Below are positions 6,219 through 14,501 of a stretch of 42,338 nt of DNA, in pieces. Position 1 is the stretch's first letter; each line of letters begins with the position of its first letter. This DNA comes from a virus. The notes under the pieces were generated by a model that was given only the letters and a program-made list of their open reading frames with translations, made no database searches and was not told the origin of the DNA. The stretch is from positions 1-42,338 of IMG/VR virus record IMGVR_UViG_3300028895_000534, one strand, 5' to 3'. Made by a program: the position numbers and the translations under genes.

Positions 6219-6806
6219 ATGACTTCCTTGTTTCATATTGATAAGATTAGTAAGATCTGTGCGTTTCTCCTAGGCGCTATGGCAATCGCGGCACTTGCGA
6301 TTATTATTTCCAGTATCTTCCTCGGGTGTTCTTATTGGGAGGATATATCCGGCCACCGGAGAGAATTTTGGAAAAACAACCCCAATACACCCATTATCGC
6401 GGTCGATGAAGACAATGACGGTGCCCCCGATTATGATTCCCCGGATAAAGATCGAGACGGAGAGCCCGATAAAGATTCGAACGGTAAGCCCATCAAGTTA
6501 CCAAATTCGGAAGAGAACTATCGAAGGTCTAAACTTGTTGACGAAGGTCTCTCTGAGATCTCTCTCTTAATCGCGGCCTTCGGTGTTCCTGGCTTTGGGC
6601 TCGTTAGTACCTATCTAAAGAAGAGAAAAATATTCACGCAACTAACCACGCTAATTAGTTCAATCGAACTCGCGAAAGAAGAGAATTCTACAGAAGGATA
6701 TATCACACTATCGAAGAAAGCCCTCGATACTCTGCTTAAGGAAAAACCTGAACTCATTACGTTAATTGAGAAAATCCAGGCAGATATCGCGAAGAATAAA
6801 TCCTAG
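6219..6806 (+). CDS. Membrane protein with Asp-rich calcium-binding-like loop, 195 aa
   Basis: ATG 6219 follows a GAGG ribosome site; a longer reading from TTG 6159 has none. The N-terminus is a hydrophobic helix ending in FLGC, resembling a relaxed lipobox. Residues about 65-95 hold a run of DxDxDG-type motifs (DEDNDG, DKDRDGEPDKDSNG) like thrombospondin type-3 or EF-hand calcium loops. A second hydrophobic segment (about 113-136) and a Lys/Glu-rich helical tail follow. It may be a spanin-like, lysis or superinfection protein; such Asp-rich repeats are unusual in a phage membrane protein. Confidence 0.6.
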   Translation: MTSLFHIDKISKICAFLLGAMAIAALAIIISSIFLGCSYWEDISGHRREFWKNNPNTPIIAVDEDNDGAPDYDSPDKDRDGEPDKDSNGKPIKLPNSEENYRRSKLVDEGLSEISLLIAAFGVPGFGLVSTYLKKRKIFTQLTTLISSIELAKEENSTEGYITLSKKALDTLLKEKPELITLIEKIQADIAKNKS

Positions 6807-6814
6807 GATAACAA

Positions 6815-8518
6815 ATGCCCAAGAAAGAAAAAACAGCCCAAGAGTGGAGAGAGGCGATTGATAACGGGCTCCGCTATCGCCGCGAATATGGTATGGAAGA
6901 TGCGTGGGCTTCTATCGAGGCTACGTTTTATAACGCGGATACAGATGCCAGAGAAGCGGCGGGGCCTAATATCATCGCCTCCACGGGTGATTCTTTCCTG
7001 AGCGCTTTATCCGTTTCCTATCCTTATCTTAATGTCAAGCCAAGGAGGCCTGAGTATATTAAGAACTCCCCCGTTCTGGAGAGTGTGGATAATTGGCTTC
7101 TTAAGGAGATCGAACTAGATGACGCCGTTGAGAGGGCCGTCACACATGCCTTCCTCTGGGGCGTTGGGATGCTTAAGATCGGTTATGATAGCGAATTCGG
7201 CTATGACCCCGAGAAGGATATCGGTGAGAACCAGCCCCTAGGTATGACCCTTACTCAGTTTGATAAGAAAGGGAACCTAATCGAGTCGGGAATAACTGAT
7301 CCCGGAATGCCTTGGGTTATGCCAGTACTCCCGCACGATATCGTGGTCCCCTATGGGACTATCAAGATAAAAGACGCACCTTGGATTGCGCATAGATTCA
7401 TTCGTCACATCGACGATATCAAGGCCGATCCTAAGTATTCAAACCATAGGGACCTCGTTCCTCAGATATCTACTGAGGACTATACTAAGAGCTATACCAA
7501 GACCCGCCAGTTGCATCGAATCGGAGAGAGTCGCGTTAGAACAAGTGGCTCCGGTAGCGCGGAATACGTAGAATGTTTCGAGATCCATAATCGAAGAAAC
7601 AGAAGGATCTACGTTATAGCAACTGGGCACGATAGGATAATTAGGAAATCCGTTAATCATCTACAACTAGACGGCCTTCCTTTTATTCCTATCGCATTCA
7701 CTCCTAGGGCACGAACATTCTGGACCACCCCGGATGCTTACTATCTCCGTCAGCCCCAGTGTGAGATGGATGATATATCCCTCCAGGCTTCGAAACAAAG
7801 AAGAGCCAGTGTTCTTAAGTTTCTCTATGAAGAGGATACAATAGACGAGACTGAGCTTGATAAGATAACAAGCGGTGACGTGGGGATCGGAGCTAAGGTT
7901 AATGCAGGGAAGAGTATTGGAGATGCTATTCATTTCCTGCATAATGAGAACCAGTCCGCTCTCTATCAAGATGCGGAAGTTATTAGAAGGAATGCCCGAG
8001 AAGTAACCGGCCTATCTCGAAATCAAGCTGGAGAATTCCAGGGCGGAAGAACTACCGCGAAAGAAGTAGCGGTCGTAGATCGCGCGGCCCTCTCACGAAT
8101 GGGTCGGAGACAGAAGATCCTCCGCACAACCTACGAAAAGACATTCAGGAAAATCAATCAAATAATCTTCCGCTACTGGACACAGGAGAGAGTTGCAGAA
8201 TACGTGGGAGAAGAAGGCGCTAGTGAATGGCAGAATTACACCGGAAGTTCTCTCCGAGGAGAATATCAATATGAAGTAGTCTTTAGTGACGAGATCCTAC
8301 CGACAGAATCTGCTGAGAAGAACGAGGCTCTGCAACTCTATATGAACCTCGCTCAAGATCCCTCGATAGATCCCCTCGCACTACGCGAATACCTCGCCGA
8401 TTCTAACAACAACCCTGCATTCAAGAAACTATTTAAGCAAAATGCCAACGTACAAACACAAGTGCCTGGATTGCCAGGCGGAGCTGGAGATCTTTCTCTG
8501 GGTCAAGGACAGGGATAA
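6815..8518 (+). CDS. Portal protein (head-tail connector), 567 aa
   Basis: Length, position before scaffold and capsid, and recognisable portal segments identify it: a helical N-terminus, the GMLKIGYD motif at about residues 117-124, a long helical stem and crown with polar helices (about 330-420), and a flexible C-terminus. Portal dodecamers form the packaging channel and nucleate the head. The last 26 codons, a Gly/Gln-rich low-complexity tail, overlap the next gene in another frame (8442-8518), so the tail looks like a read-on extension. Confidence 0.85.
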   Translation: MPKKEKTAQEWREAIDNGLRYRREYGMEDAWASIEATFYNADTDAREAAGPNIIASTGDSFLSALSVSYPYLNVKPRRPEYIKNSPVLESVDNWLLKEIELDDAVERAVTHAFLWGVGMLKIGYDSEFGYDPEKDIGENQPLGMTLTQFDKKGNLIESGITDPGMPWVMPVLPHDIVVPYGTIKIKDAPWIAHRFIRHIDDIKADPKYSNHRDLVPQISTEDYTKSYTKTRQLHRIGESRVRTSGSGSAEYVECFEIHNRRNRRIYVIATGHDRIIRKSVNHLQLDGLPFIPIAFTPRARTFWTTPDAYYLRQPQCEMDDISLQASKQRRASVLKFLYEEDTIDETELDKITSGDVGIGAKVNAGKSIGDAIHFLHNENQSALYQDAEVIRRNAREVTGLSRNQAGEFQGGRTTAKEVAVVDRAALSRMGRRQKILRTTYEKTFRKINQIIFRYWTQERVAEYVGEEGASEWQNYTGSSLRGEYQYEVVFSDEILPTESAEKNEALQLYMNLAQDPSIDPLALREYLADSNNNPAFKKLFKQNANVQTQVPGLPGGAGDLSLGQGQG

Positions 8519-8702
8519 TTCTCAGAAATGCCCCTCATGTGGGGGCGCTACTGAGAGAATATTCCACGGCGGCTCTATGGTCGAAGTATGGAATCCCATA
8601 ACTCTCGAGCATATTGCTCCCGAACCCATGACCTTTCATTCCAAGAAACAGCTCCAGAGATATTGCAAAGAACATAAGTTATCTAGTGGAGCACTCCTAT
8701 GA
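8442..8702 (+). CDS. FmdB-like zinc-ribbon protein, 86 aa
   Basis: The N-terminus MPTYKHKCLDC and the later CPSCGG give two CxxC pairs spaced as in the FmdB/regulatory zinc-ribbon family (PF09723-like), whose members start MPxYxYxCxxC. The C-terminal half is helical and polar. It starts inside the 3' end of the portal gene (77-base overlap, +1 frame). Such ribbons recur beside phage portal genes; the exact role is not known. Confidence 0.7.
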   Translation: MPTYKHKCLDCQAELEIFLWVKDRDNSQKCPSCGGATERIFHGGSMVEVWNPITLEHIAPEPMTFHSKKQLQRYCKEHKLSSGALL

Positions 8703-8911
8703 GTAAAGAAGAAAAGAAACCTAAGCCGGAAAAGAGTATAGTTCTAAAGTTCTACCCCGAAACCGGTTGGGAGATCAACATGAAGGGCCTTATAACTCTC
8801 CATGATATCCATCGTCTCAATCGAATAATTAAGGTCGCCTACCGTAACCACAGGCATGAACAATTAGTACAAAATAAGCTAAAGGAATTGGAACATGAGA
8901 ACGTTGTATGA
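8699..8911 (+). CDS. Hypothetical protein, 70 aa
   Basis: Starts at an ATGA overlap with the zinc-ribbon gene, and its 3' end overlaps the scaffold gene by 17 bases, so the three are translationally coupled. Residues 1-12 are Lys/Glu-rich; the rest has a beta-strand-like segment (SIVLKFYPETGWEI) and a helical tail rich in His and Asn. No family recognised. Probably a minor head or assembly factor by position. Confidence 0.65.
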   Translation: MSKEEKKPKPEKSIVLKFYPETGWEINMKGLITLHDIHRLNRIIKVAYRNHRHEQLVQNKLKELEHENVV

Positions 8912-9593
8912 TGAAGAAGGTAACCCTGTTGAAATCGACGATACGTCTACTTCTAAGCTGGATACTATAATCGAGAAACTTAACGCGAGCGATGAGACTG
9001 CTAATCAGAAACTTGCTGAGATTCTGGCTGACCCGGATTATCAGAAGGTTCTGGAAGCGAAAGAGAAGGGTGGAGAGATTGTTATCTCGAAAGGGAAGAA
9101 AGATCCAGTTATTGAAGATGAGCCAGTTGATCTGGATGAACTTGATAACCGAGGTCTAGTTAGCCATATCGAGCAGAAACTTGTATCCACCCTTGAAAAG
9201 AAACTCGAAGAGAAGCTAACCCCCGTAAAGGGTTCTCTAGAAGACCTAAATAAAGTCGCGCAGACCGTACAACAGACCGCTACTCGAAAAGAAGCTGATC
9301 GTCTCAGAGGAAAATATTCCGACTTCGATAATTATAAAGACGATATCATAACTCTACATAATACACATCCCACACTTACATTGGAACAATTATATACACT
9401 CGCGTCTGCTGGGAAAGAGAAACCTATTCCCACCCAGGAATTGGGAACAGAGCGACCGGGTTCAACTGTTCACCGCGCTGCGCCTAAGAAACGAGATAAA
9501 CCTCGTTCTCCGGGACGCAAAGGGATAAAAGAAATGATTCGCGAGGGAGCTTCTATTGGTGTAGATAAGGCTCTCGCGGATAACCCCGCGTAA
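8895..9593 (+). CDS. Capsid scaffolding protein, 232 aa
   Basis: Typical scaffold: very acidic, helical coiled-coil-like body (residues about 20-155), then a proline/Lys/Arg-rich linker (about 185-215) and a basic helix at the C-terminus, the region that usually binds coat protein. It lies immediately before the major capsid gene. The ribosome site AAGGA is 8 bases before ATG. The family's known role is to template procapsid assembly and then leave or be removed. Confidence 0.75.
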   Translation: MRTLYDEEGNPVEIDDTSTSKLDTIIEKLNASDETANQKLAEILADPDYQKVLEAKEKGGEIVISKGKKDPVIEDEPVDLDELDNRGLVSHIEQKLVSTLEKKLEEKLTPVKGSLEDLNKVAQTVQQTATRKEADRLRGKYSDFDNYKDDIITLHNTHPTLTLEQLYTLASAGKEKPIPTQELGTERPGSTVHRAAPKKRDKPRSPGRKGIKEMIREGASIGVDKALADNPA

Positions 9594-9608
9594 CAGGAAT
9601 AGAAAAAG

Positions 9609-10637
9609 ATGTCTTTGCCTACTCTTACACGCACGATTGATGACGCGTTCACGCATACTTGGTACGAGATTCGAGCCGAGGCTATTGATAATATCCTCGA
9701 CGCCAATGTAGTGACCGCGGCTCTTCGTGCAAACGGATGTTTCACTCCCCAGACGGGCGGTGAATACATCACACGAACGATTCGTTACGGAGAGAAGTCC
9801 ACTAAGAATGTGAAGAAGGGTGATACTCTTTCACACGGTGAGACTCAGTTGAAAACAATGGCGCGATGGGAGTGGAAGTACATCACTGCCCATATCCAGA
9901 GATCTCTTCAGGATGATCAGAAAAATCAGGGTAAGTTCAAGATTGCTTCTCTTGTAGAGGATCGTATCCAGGCTGCAAAGGAAGCAATGGACGATACGAT
10001 TGAAACTACCCTAATGGCTCTACCGGACCAGACTGGAGGCGCTGCAGAAGATACTCGTATGAGGCTTGAGAGAGATCCGAATTCTCTCTACAACTTCATG
10101 CCGGGTGGAACTGCTCAGGGCGCGGCCCAAGATTTCGACGGTTCATCCTCCTACACCTTTGGAGAAATCGGTCTTGACAATGCTTGGTGGAGAGCTAAGT
10201 ATAAGACCAAGAGCGGTGTCTCCGCTGTGACTCTTCTGGACGATATGAAGAATCACTATAATACAATCGGTGAGAATAAAGCCTATCCAAATCTCATCGT
10301 CACCAATCAAGCGATGTTCGAGGCCTATGAGAACTACGCTCTCGATATGTCCCAGATCGTGAAGGATAACGGAACGAAGCTCGCGGACCTTGGCTACGAG
10401 GTCCTGAAGTTTAAGGGCAAGGATATGGTATGGACCAGTAAGGTCACTACCAATCGCGTCCTGATGTTTAACACTGACTTCATTGAAGTCGTGTATGATC
10501 CTACGTACTGGTTCGATATGACGGAGTGGAAGTTTACTCAGCTCCAGCTTGAGCGTATTGCACATATTGTATCCGCAATACAGGTTATCTGTTCGCAGCC
10601 CCGTCGTCAGGGTTGGATCGGAACATACGCCTCTTAG
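9609..10637 (+). CDS. Major capsid protein, 342 aa
   Basis: The length and position after the scaffold, plus segments such as WEWKYITAHIQRS and the long helix with VEDRIQAAKEAMDDTIETTL, match HK97-fold coats of podoviruses and related siphoviruses (long spine helix, P-domain, terminal strand region with AIQVICSQPRRQG). Codon use is the most biased in the window, with frequent GGT, CGT and ATC, as expected for the most abundant protein. Ribosome site GGAATAGAAAAAG before ATG 9609. Confidence 0.9.
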   Translation: MSLPTLTRTIDDAFTHTWYEIRAEAIDNILDANVVTAALRANGCFTPQTGGEYITRTIRYGEKSTKNVKKGDTLSHGETQLKTMARWEWKYITAHIQRSLQDDQKNQGKFKIASLVEDRIQAAKEAMDDTIETTLMALPDQTGGAAEDTRMRLERDPNSLYNFMPGGTAQGAAQDFDGSSSYTFGEIGLDNAWWRAKYKTKSGVSAVTLLDDMKNHYNTIGENKAYPNLIVTNQAMFEAYENYALDMSQIVKDNGTKLADLGYEVLKFKGKDMVWTSKVTTNRVLMFNTDFIEVVYDPTYWFDMTEWKFTQLQLERIAHIVSAIQVICSQPRRQGWIGTYAS

Positions 10638-10655
10638 AGGAAAGGAAAATAGATT

Positions 10656-11183
10656 ATGTCAATTGATGATCCTAAAACTATTTTCGAAACCGCAATCACC
10701 GAGACTGTCGCTAGTGGCGGTGTAGATAAGGAACAGGTCGGGACAGTTCGTCACGGCCGAGATGGTAAGATCTACCGTTGGGTACAGAATACCCATAGCG
10801 CAGATCTTGCCGTTGGAGATGTTGTTTTCCATGATGGAGCAACGGATTCCACGAATATGTATAAATATGTAGAGGACGGCGCTACTGCAGCCCTGATGTT
10901 CATGGCGGGTGTCGCGATTAGTGCAATTCCTTCTAATGGATTCGGTTGGATTCAGATAGATGGAATCACGAGTGCGTTTAACTTCCTCGGCGCGACTGCT
11001 GGTGGAACAGCTCTCGCGGTTGGTGATACTGTTATTGGCGTAAACGGTCAGACCTATACAACTAGGTCGGAACCTGCTGGAGATCCTCCAGTTTATTCCA
11101 AGTATATTGTTGCTCTCGAGACCGTGGCTACAGCAACTACCCCTGCTGCCGCCACTATCGCGGGCATGATTAAGTGTTTCTAA
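10656..11183 (+). CDS. Capsid-associated (decoration-like) protein, 175 aa
   Basis: Directly follows the capsid gene with strong AGGAAAGGAAAA ribosome site and similarly biased codons, implying high expression. The product is rich in Gly, Ala, Thr and Val, with beta-turn motifs (VGDVVFHDG, VGDTVIGVNGQTY) resembling the small beta-barrels of head decoration or stabilisation proteins. The two VGD-type halves may be an internal duplication. Function inferred from context and composition. Confidence 0.6.
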   Translation: MSIDDPKTIFETAITETVASGGVDKEQVGTVRHGRDGKIYRWVQNTHSADLAVGDVVFHDGATDSTNMYKYVEDGATAALMFMAGVAISAIPSNGFGWIQIDGITSAFNFLGATAGGTALAVGDTVIGVNGQTYTTRSEPAGDPPVYSKYIVALETVATATTPAAATIAGMIKCF

Positions 11184-11203
11184 TCTAGGAAAAGGAAAGA
11201 AAA

Positions 11204-11872
11204 ATGCTGACAATAGGGATACCTCTCGTTGGAGATCTGCCGCAGGAATGCGTGACGGATCTAATAGTAGCCGCAGCCCAAGCAGGGAAGCTCTCGGAGA
11301 GAATCTCCGTGATCTGCCCACAGAACATATTCCCTCATGATCGGGCGCGAGAACTAATCATGACAGAAGCGCTTAAGATGGGAAGTGATTATCTGTGGTT
11401 TATTGATGCAGACACTAGACCGCCTGAAGGTGCATTGGAAAAAATGCTCGCTGTTTTACATGAGACGAAGTGTGCGATGGTTAGTGGTTACTATGTCCAG
11501 CGGGGGTATCCCTTTGTTAGTACATGGTCTAAGGTTCGAAAGGATAAGGTTCAGGATGGAATGGTTGTTATAGAGGAAACTGAGGTTGCGCCGAAGATAG
11601 ATAGTTGTGGCCTCGGTTGTGCTCTTATTGGTCTCAAGTGGGTCCGAGAGAACTTAGTTCCTCCATACTTCCTGATGCACCCTGATCCTGATCTCCCCAC
11701 GATGTTCCGTTGGGAAGATGCTTTTTTCTGTAATAAGATAAAAGAAGCCGGTGGTGCGATCTATGGTACAACCGAGGTATGTTGTATTCATATGGGCCGT
11801 AGGGGAGAACTTACTCCTGAAACCGCAGGACGCCTTCGTGAGCATATTGATCGAGGACAGAGAAATGGTTAG
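11204..11872 (+). CDS. Glycosyltransferase, GT-A fold, 222 aa
   Basis: Shows the nucleotide-sugar site of GT-A enzymes: an N-terminal strand (TIGIPLVGD), then DYLWFIDADTRPP near residues 62-74 containing the D-A-D metal/sugar-nucleotide motif, and downstream a WEDAFFCNKIKEAG segment (about 169-182), which fits the acceptor-site acidic pair. It overlaps by 8 bases the gene for a nucleotidyltransferase, so the two are coupled. Probable role: glycosylating a virion protein, host surface polymer or DNA base. Substrate unknown. Confidence 0.75.
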   Translation: MLTIGIPLVGDLPQECVTDLIVAAAQAGKLSERISVICPQNIFPHDRARELIMTEALKMGSDYLWFIDADTRPPEGALEKMLAVLHETKCAMVSGYYVQRGYPFVSTWSKVRKDKVQDGMVVIEETEVAPKIDSCGLGCALIGLKWVRENLVPPYFLMHPDPDLPTMFRWEDAFFCNKIKEAGGAIYGTTEVCCIHMGRRGELTPETAGRLREHIDRGQRNG

Positions 11873-12545
11873 AGTCCTTATCTTTGCGGCGGGTGAAGGG
11901 CATAGGTGGAATAATTATATGGGCATTAGGAAACAAATGATCCAGATAGATGGAGAAAGTCTATTGGATAGAATGATTCGGCAGTGCCATGAGAGAGTGG
12001 ATTGTGAGATCTTTATTAACGGTCCTCTTTCTCAACCTTGGTTCCAGCGCCCTAGAGCGGTTCTTAATCCTATAGAGATTCCCTCGAACGAGGATCATAG
12101 AGCACATACACTAGACAAATGTTTGAATTCTATTCATCAGTGGAATCAGGAAGATCGTACAGTATGCCTTCTTGGGGATGTTTATTACGAAGATTCCGCA
12201 ATGGATCTTATTCTTAAAAGTCCCCATAGGACCTTTGTGCGTTACGGAAGATCCGAGGGTTCTCATAGAACCGGTAAATGCTGGGGTGAAGATTTCGCGT
12301 GTTCTTTCTATCCCGAGAACCATGAGAAGGTGAAGGAATATCTTGAGAGTTTTACAATCGAGAATTCCCATACCCCCTGGACTAGAGTTGTAGAAAAATT
12401 TCAAGAACAAGATAACCAGCCTCATCATTACGAACTAACGGGCCTAACGGATGATTTCGATCGTCCTTGTGAATATCATAAATGGCTCCAAATGCGGCAG
12501 CGTTATCGAACCGACCTCGAACAAACTGACATCAGGAGTATATAA
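11865..12545 (+). CDS. Sugar-nucleotidyltransferase-like protein, 226 aa
   Basis: The N-terminus has the NTP-transferase signature AAGEGHRW...KQMIQIDGESLLDR, in which the glycine-rich loop binds nucleotide triphosphate and the Lys follows. CLLGDVYY (about residues 102-109) supplies the metal-binding Asp. ATG 11865 has a good GAGG site; longer readings do not. Such enzymes activate sugars to NDP-sugars, the donors of the adjoining glycosyltransferase, so the pair makes a short self-contained pathway placed in the virion gene cluster. Confidence 0.75.
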   Translation: MVRVLIFAAGEGHRWNNYMGIRKQMIQIDGESLLDRMIRQCHERVDCEIFINGPLSQPWFQRPRAVLNPIEIPSNEDHRAHTLDKCLNSIHQWNQEDRTVCLLGDVYYEDSAMDLILKSPHRTFVRYGRSEGSHRTGKCWGEDFACSFYPENHEKVKEYLESFTIENSHTPWTRVVEKFQEQDNQPHHYELTGLTDDFDRPCEYHKWLQMRQRYRTDLEQTDIRSI

Positions 12546-12547
12546 AG

Positions 12548-12823
12548 ATGGCAAGTGGAACTAATCTAACCGAGATTCACCCGCATCAAGCGAATGTTCT
12601 TTTCCAAAAATACCTGGGAACTAGATCTCGTAGAGGGAAAACTGGAACGTCCTTTACAGGAAAGCTGTTCACGAAAGCAGGAGAACCTCAGACAAATACT
12701 TCAGGAGATTCTCCAGGTGTGGCTCCCGCGTGGATCATTGACACGAGCGGCGAGAAGTTGTATTTCTGTAACACATGGACCGATGAGAACACTTTCAACA
12801 TCGTAGCCGTTACCCCCTCTTAA
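12548..12823 (+). CDS. Hypothetical small structural protein, 91 aa
   Basis: Begins 3 bases after the nucleotidyltransferase and precedes the adaptor gene. It is basic in the first half (YLGTRSRRGK) and has a beta-like second half ending in NTFNIVAVTPS. The position between capsid and adaptor genes suggests a head-completion or virion protein. No domain recognised. Confidence 0.6.
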   Translation: MASGTNLTEIHPHQANVLFQKYLGTRSRRGKTGTSFTGKLFTKAGEPQTNTSGDSPGVAPAWIIDTSGEKLYFCNTWTDENTFNIVAVTPS

Positions 12824-12835
12824 GGAGTTCTAATA

Positions 12836-13759
12836 ATGACCAGGGCTGAGATAACTGCAATGATCCAAGATCAGTTCGCTGGTCGTACTGATAAAGATAC
12901 CACCCTTGGATTTGCGATCACGAATGCGCTTAAGGAGATCGGGAAGAGACATGATTTCCAAGAACTGAAGAACATCGAGACAGATGTTGACCTTCTTTCC
13001 CTTGAGGTAGATATCTCCGACGCTACCTGGGATGTCTCGGAACTTACTCTTACAAAGACCGCTGGATTTGCGGACTATACCTACGCTAGTGGTGATATGA
13101 TCCTGATAACAGATGGAACGGATATCACCACTGGATGGGTAGAGATCGCTAGCAAGACGAATGATAATACAATTGTTCTCTCTAGTTCGATCGGCGTAGG
13201 AGATGAAACGGATGTAGACGCTTCTTGGATAGGGACTCCTCAATATGTTTCTCTACCGGATGCTACGCACAAAGTAATGGGCGCGGTTCTCATAGATGGA
13301 TTATCTTCTTATAATCTAGAGATCCGGACAAAAGGTTATGTGGATAAAGTATATCCCGCGCCTGAGACCTGCCTCTCTACGAAACCCGAACTCGCGTATA
13401 GAATGGGATCGAAACTAAGGCTTGCTCCTTACACGGATACAAACTACAAGGTTCGATTGACTTCGATCGATTATCCCTCTCTTGCGGCCGGAGATAGTGC
13501 GGAGCCCACGATAGAGGGAATCGAGGATTGCCTAATCGCGCGGGTCCTAATGGATCTCTACGGTGGCGAGGAATTCGAAAGAACTGCAAGATATTGGGAG
13601 AATCGCTATGAGCGTGCTCTTCAGATTCTTATTCGAGATGATAAGAGAAAGCCTTCTACGGTTCATAAACTTGATACCGGTGGTTCTCTCGGTAAACCTA
13701 ATGCGGTGAGTTCACTCTCTACCGTTCGCTTTGACCCCGGCGATGTGAGGAGGTTCTAG
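12836..13759 (+). CDS. Head-tail adaptor protein, 307 aa
   Basis: The helical ends flank a beta-rich insertion. The N-terminal segment (TLGFAITNALKEIGKRHDFQ) and the C-terminal helix pair (IEGIEDCLIARVLMDL...YWENRYERALQILIRDD) match the adaptor ring family of podoviruses (T7 gp11 / P22 gp4-like), which docks on the portal. The inserted beta domain (about residues 45-150, Thr/Asp-rich) is larger than in the compact family members. Coupled to the next gene with a 1-base gap. Confidence 0.7.
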   Translation: MTRAEITAMIQDQFAGRTDKDTTLGFAITNALKEIGKRHDFQELKNIETDVDLLSLEVDISDATWDVSELTLTKTAGFADYTYASGDMILITDGTDITTGWVEIASKTNDNTIVLSSSIGVGDETDVDASWIGTPQYVSLPDATHKVMGAVLIDGLSSYNLEIRTKGYVDKVYPAPETCLSTKPELAYRMGSKLRLAPYTDTNYKVRLTSIDYPSLAAGDSAEPTIEGIEDCLIARVLMDLYGGEEFERTARYWENRYERALQILIRDDKRKPSTVHKLDTGGSLGKPNAVSSLSTVRFDPGDVRRF

Positions 13760-13760
13760 T

Positions 13761-14501
13761 ATGGCCGATATCCTCCATCCTGTTCTTGAACTCTGGTCGG
13801 AACAAGAGGTAGAGAACGGGGAAGTTATTAACCGCGCATGGCAGGTTCGACAGGGAGTTACTCTCCAGAGCGCGGAACAAGAGAGAGGAGATATCGTTAG
13901 TGGAACAACTTACTACGAGATTCTCTCTAGTTCCATAACCCCGTTGAAGGGAATCTCTCAGAGAATTCTTAGAGTAAAGGGATTCCGGAGCGATCTCTGG
14001 AGCGATGTAGAAAGAACGGATACTTTCAGGGAACTCCTCAATAGTCGTAACGCGGAGATAACTAGAAACCGCGTTATCTATACCCGTAGATGGGAATGCG
14101 ATGATACCGCTATCCAGGAAGATGAAAACGGATGGGGAGCTTCGACAGATAGCTCTAGCGTGGTATCTCAAGCTCTTAAGGTAATAACCTGGGAAAGCGG
14201 TTCGGTCTTTTATCCCGGAATGGTGGGACTTCCGTTAGATTATGCTTCCTCTACAGATGTTAAGGTAGAAAGCTACACCAGTCCTACTTCTATTACTGTA
14301 GATATCAGTCAGACTACCTCTAGTGAGGCTCTTACGTTCCGGGGTCAGTTACCTGCGGAAGTTGGTCAACCTTATGGAAACGGTCTCTGGTCGAATCGAA
14401 TAGAACCTTCCTGTATTCGCGTTATAATTAATCCCGCGTTTACTATAAAGCGCTCTCTTATAACCGCACAATATAGTGCCCCGCGAAGGAGAACAGTATA
14501 A
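13761..14501 (+). CDS. Tail/neck structural protein, 246 aa
   Basis: Lies in the adaptor-to-fibre interval where nozzle or tail-tube components are encoded, overlapping the next gene by one base. The sequence is mostly beta with polar loops, one likely helical stretch near residues 60-95 and a basic C-terminus (SAPRRRTV). No domain is recognised. Late operon placement supports a virion component. Confidence 0.6.
   Translation: MADILHPVLELWSEQEVENGEVINRAWQVRQGVTLQSAEQERGDIVSGTTYYEILSSSITPLKGISQRILRVKGFRSDLWSDVERTDTFRELLNSRNAEITRNRVIYTRRWECDDTAIQEDENGWGASTDSSSVVSQALKVITWESGSVFYPGMVGLPLDYASSTDVKVESYTSPTSITVDISQTTSSEALTFRGQLPAEVGQPYGNGLWSNRIEPSCIRVIINPAFTIKRSLITAQYSAPRRRTV

Noticed and set aside
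11751-11864. Upstream extension of the nucleotidyltransferase
   Set aside because: The NTP-binding signature begins right after ATG 11865, and the extension runs inside the glycosyltransferase gene without a ribosome site.
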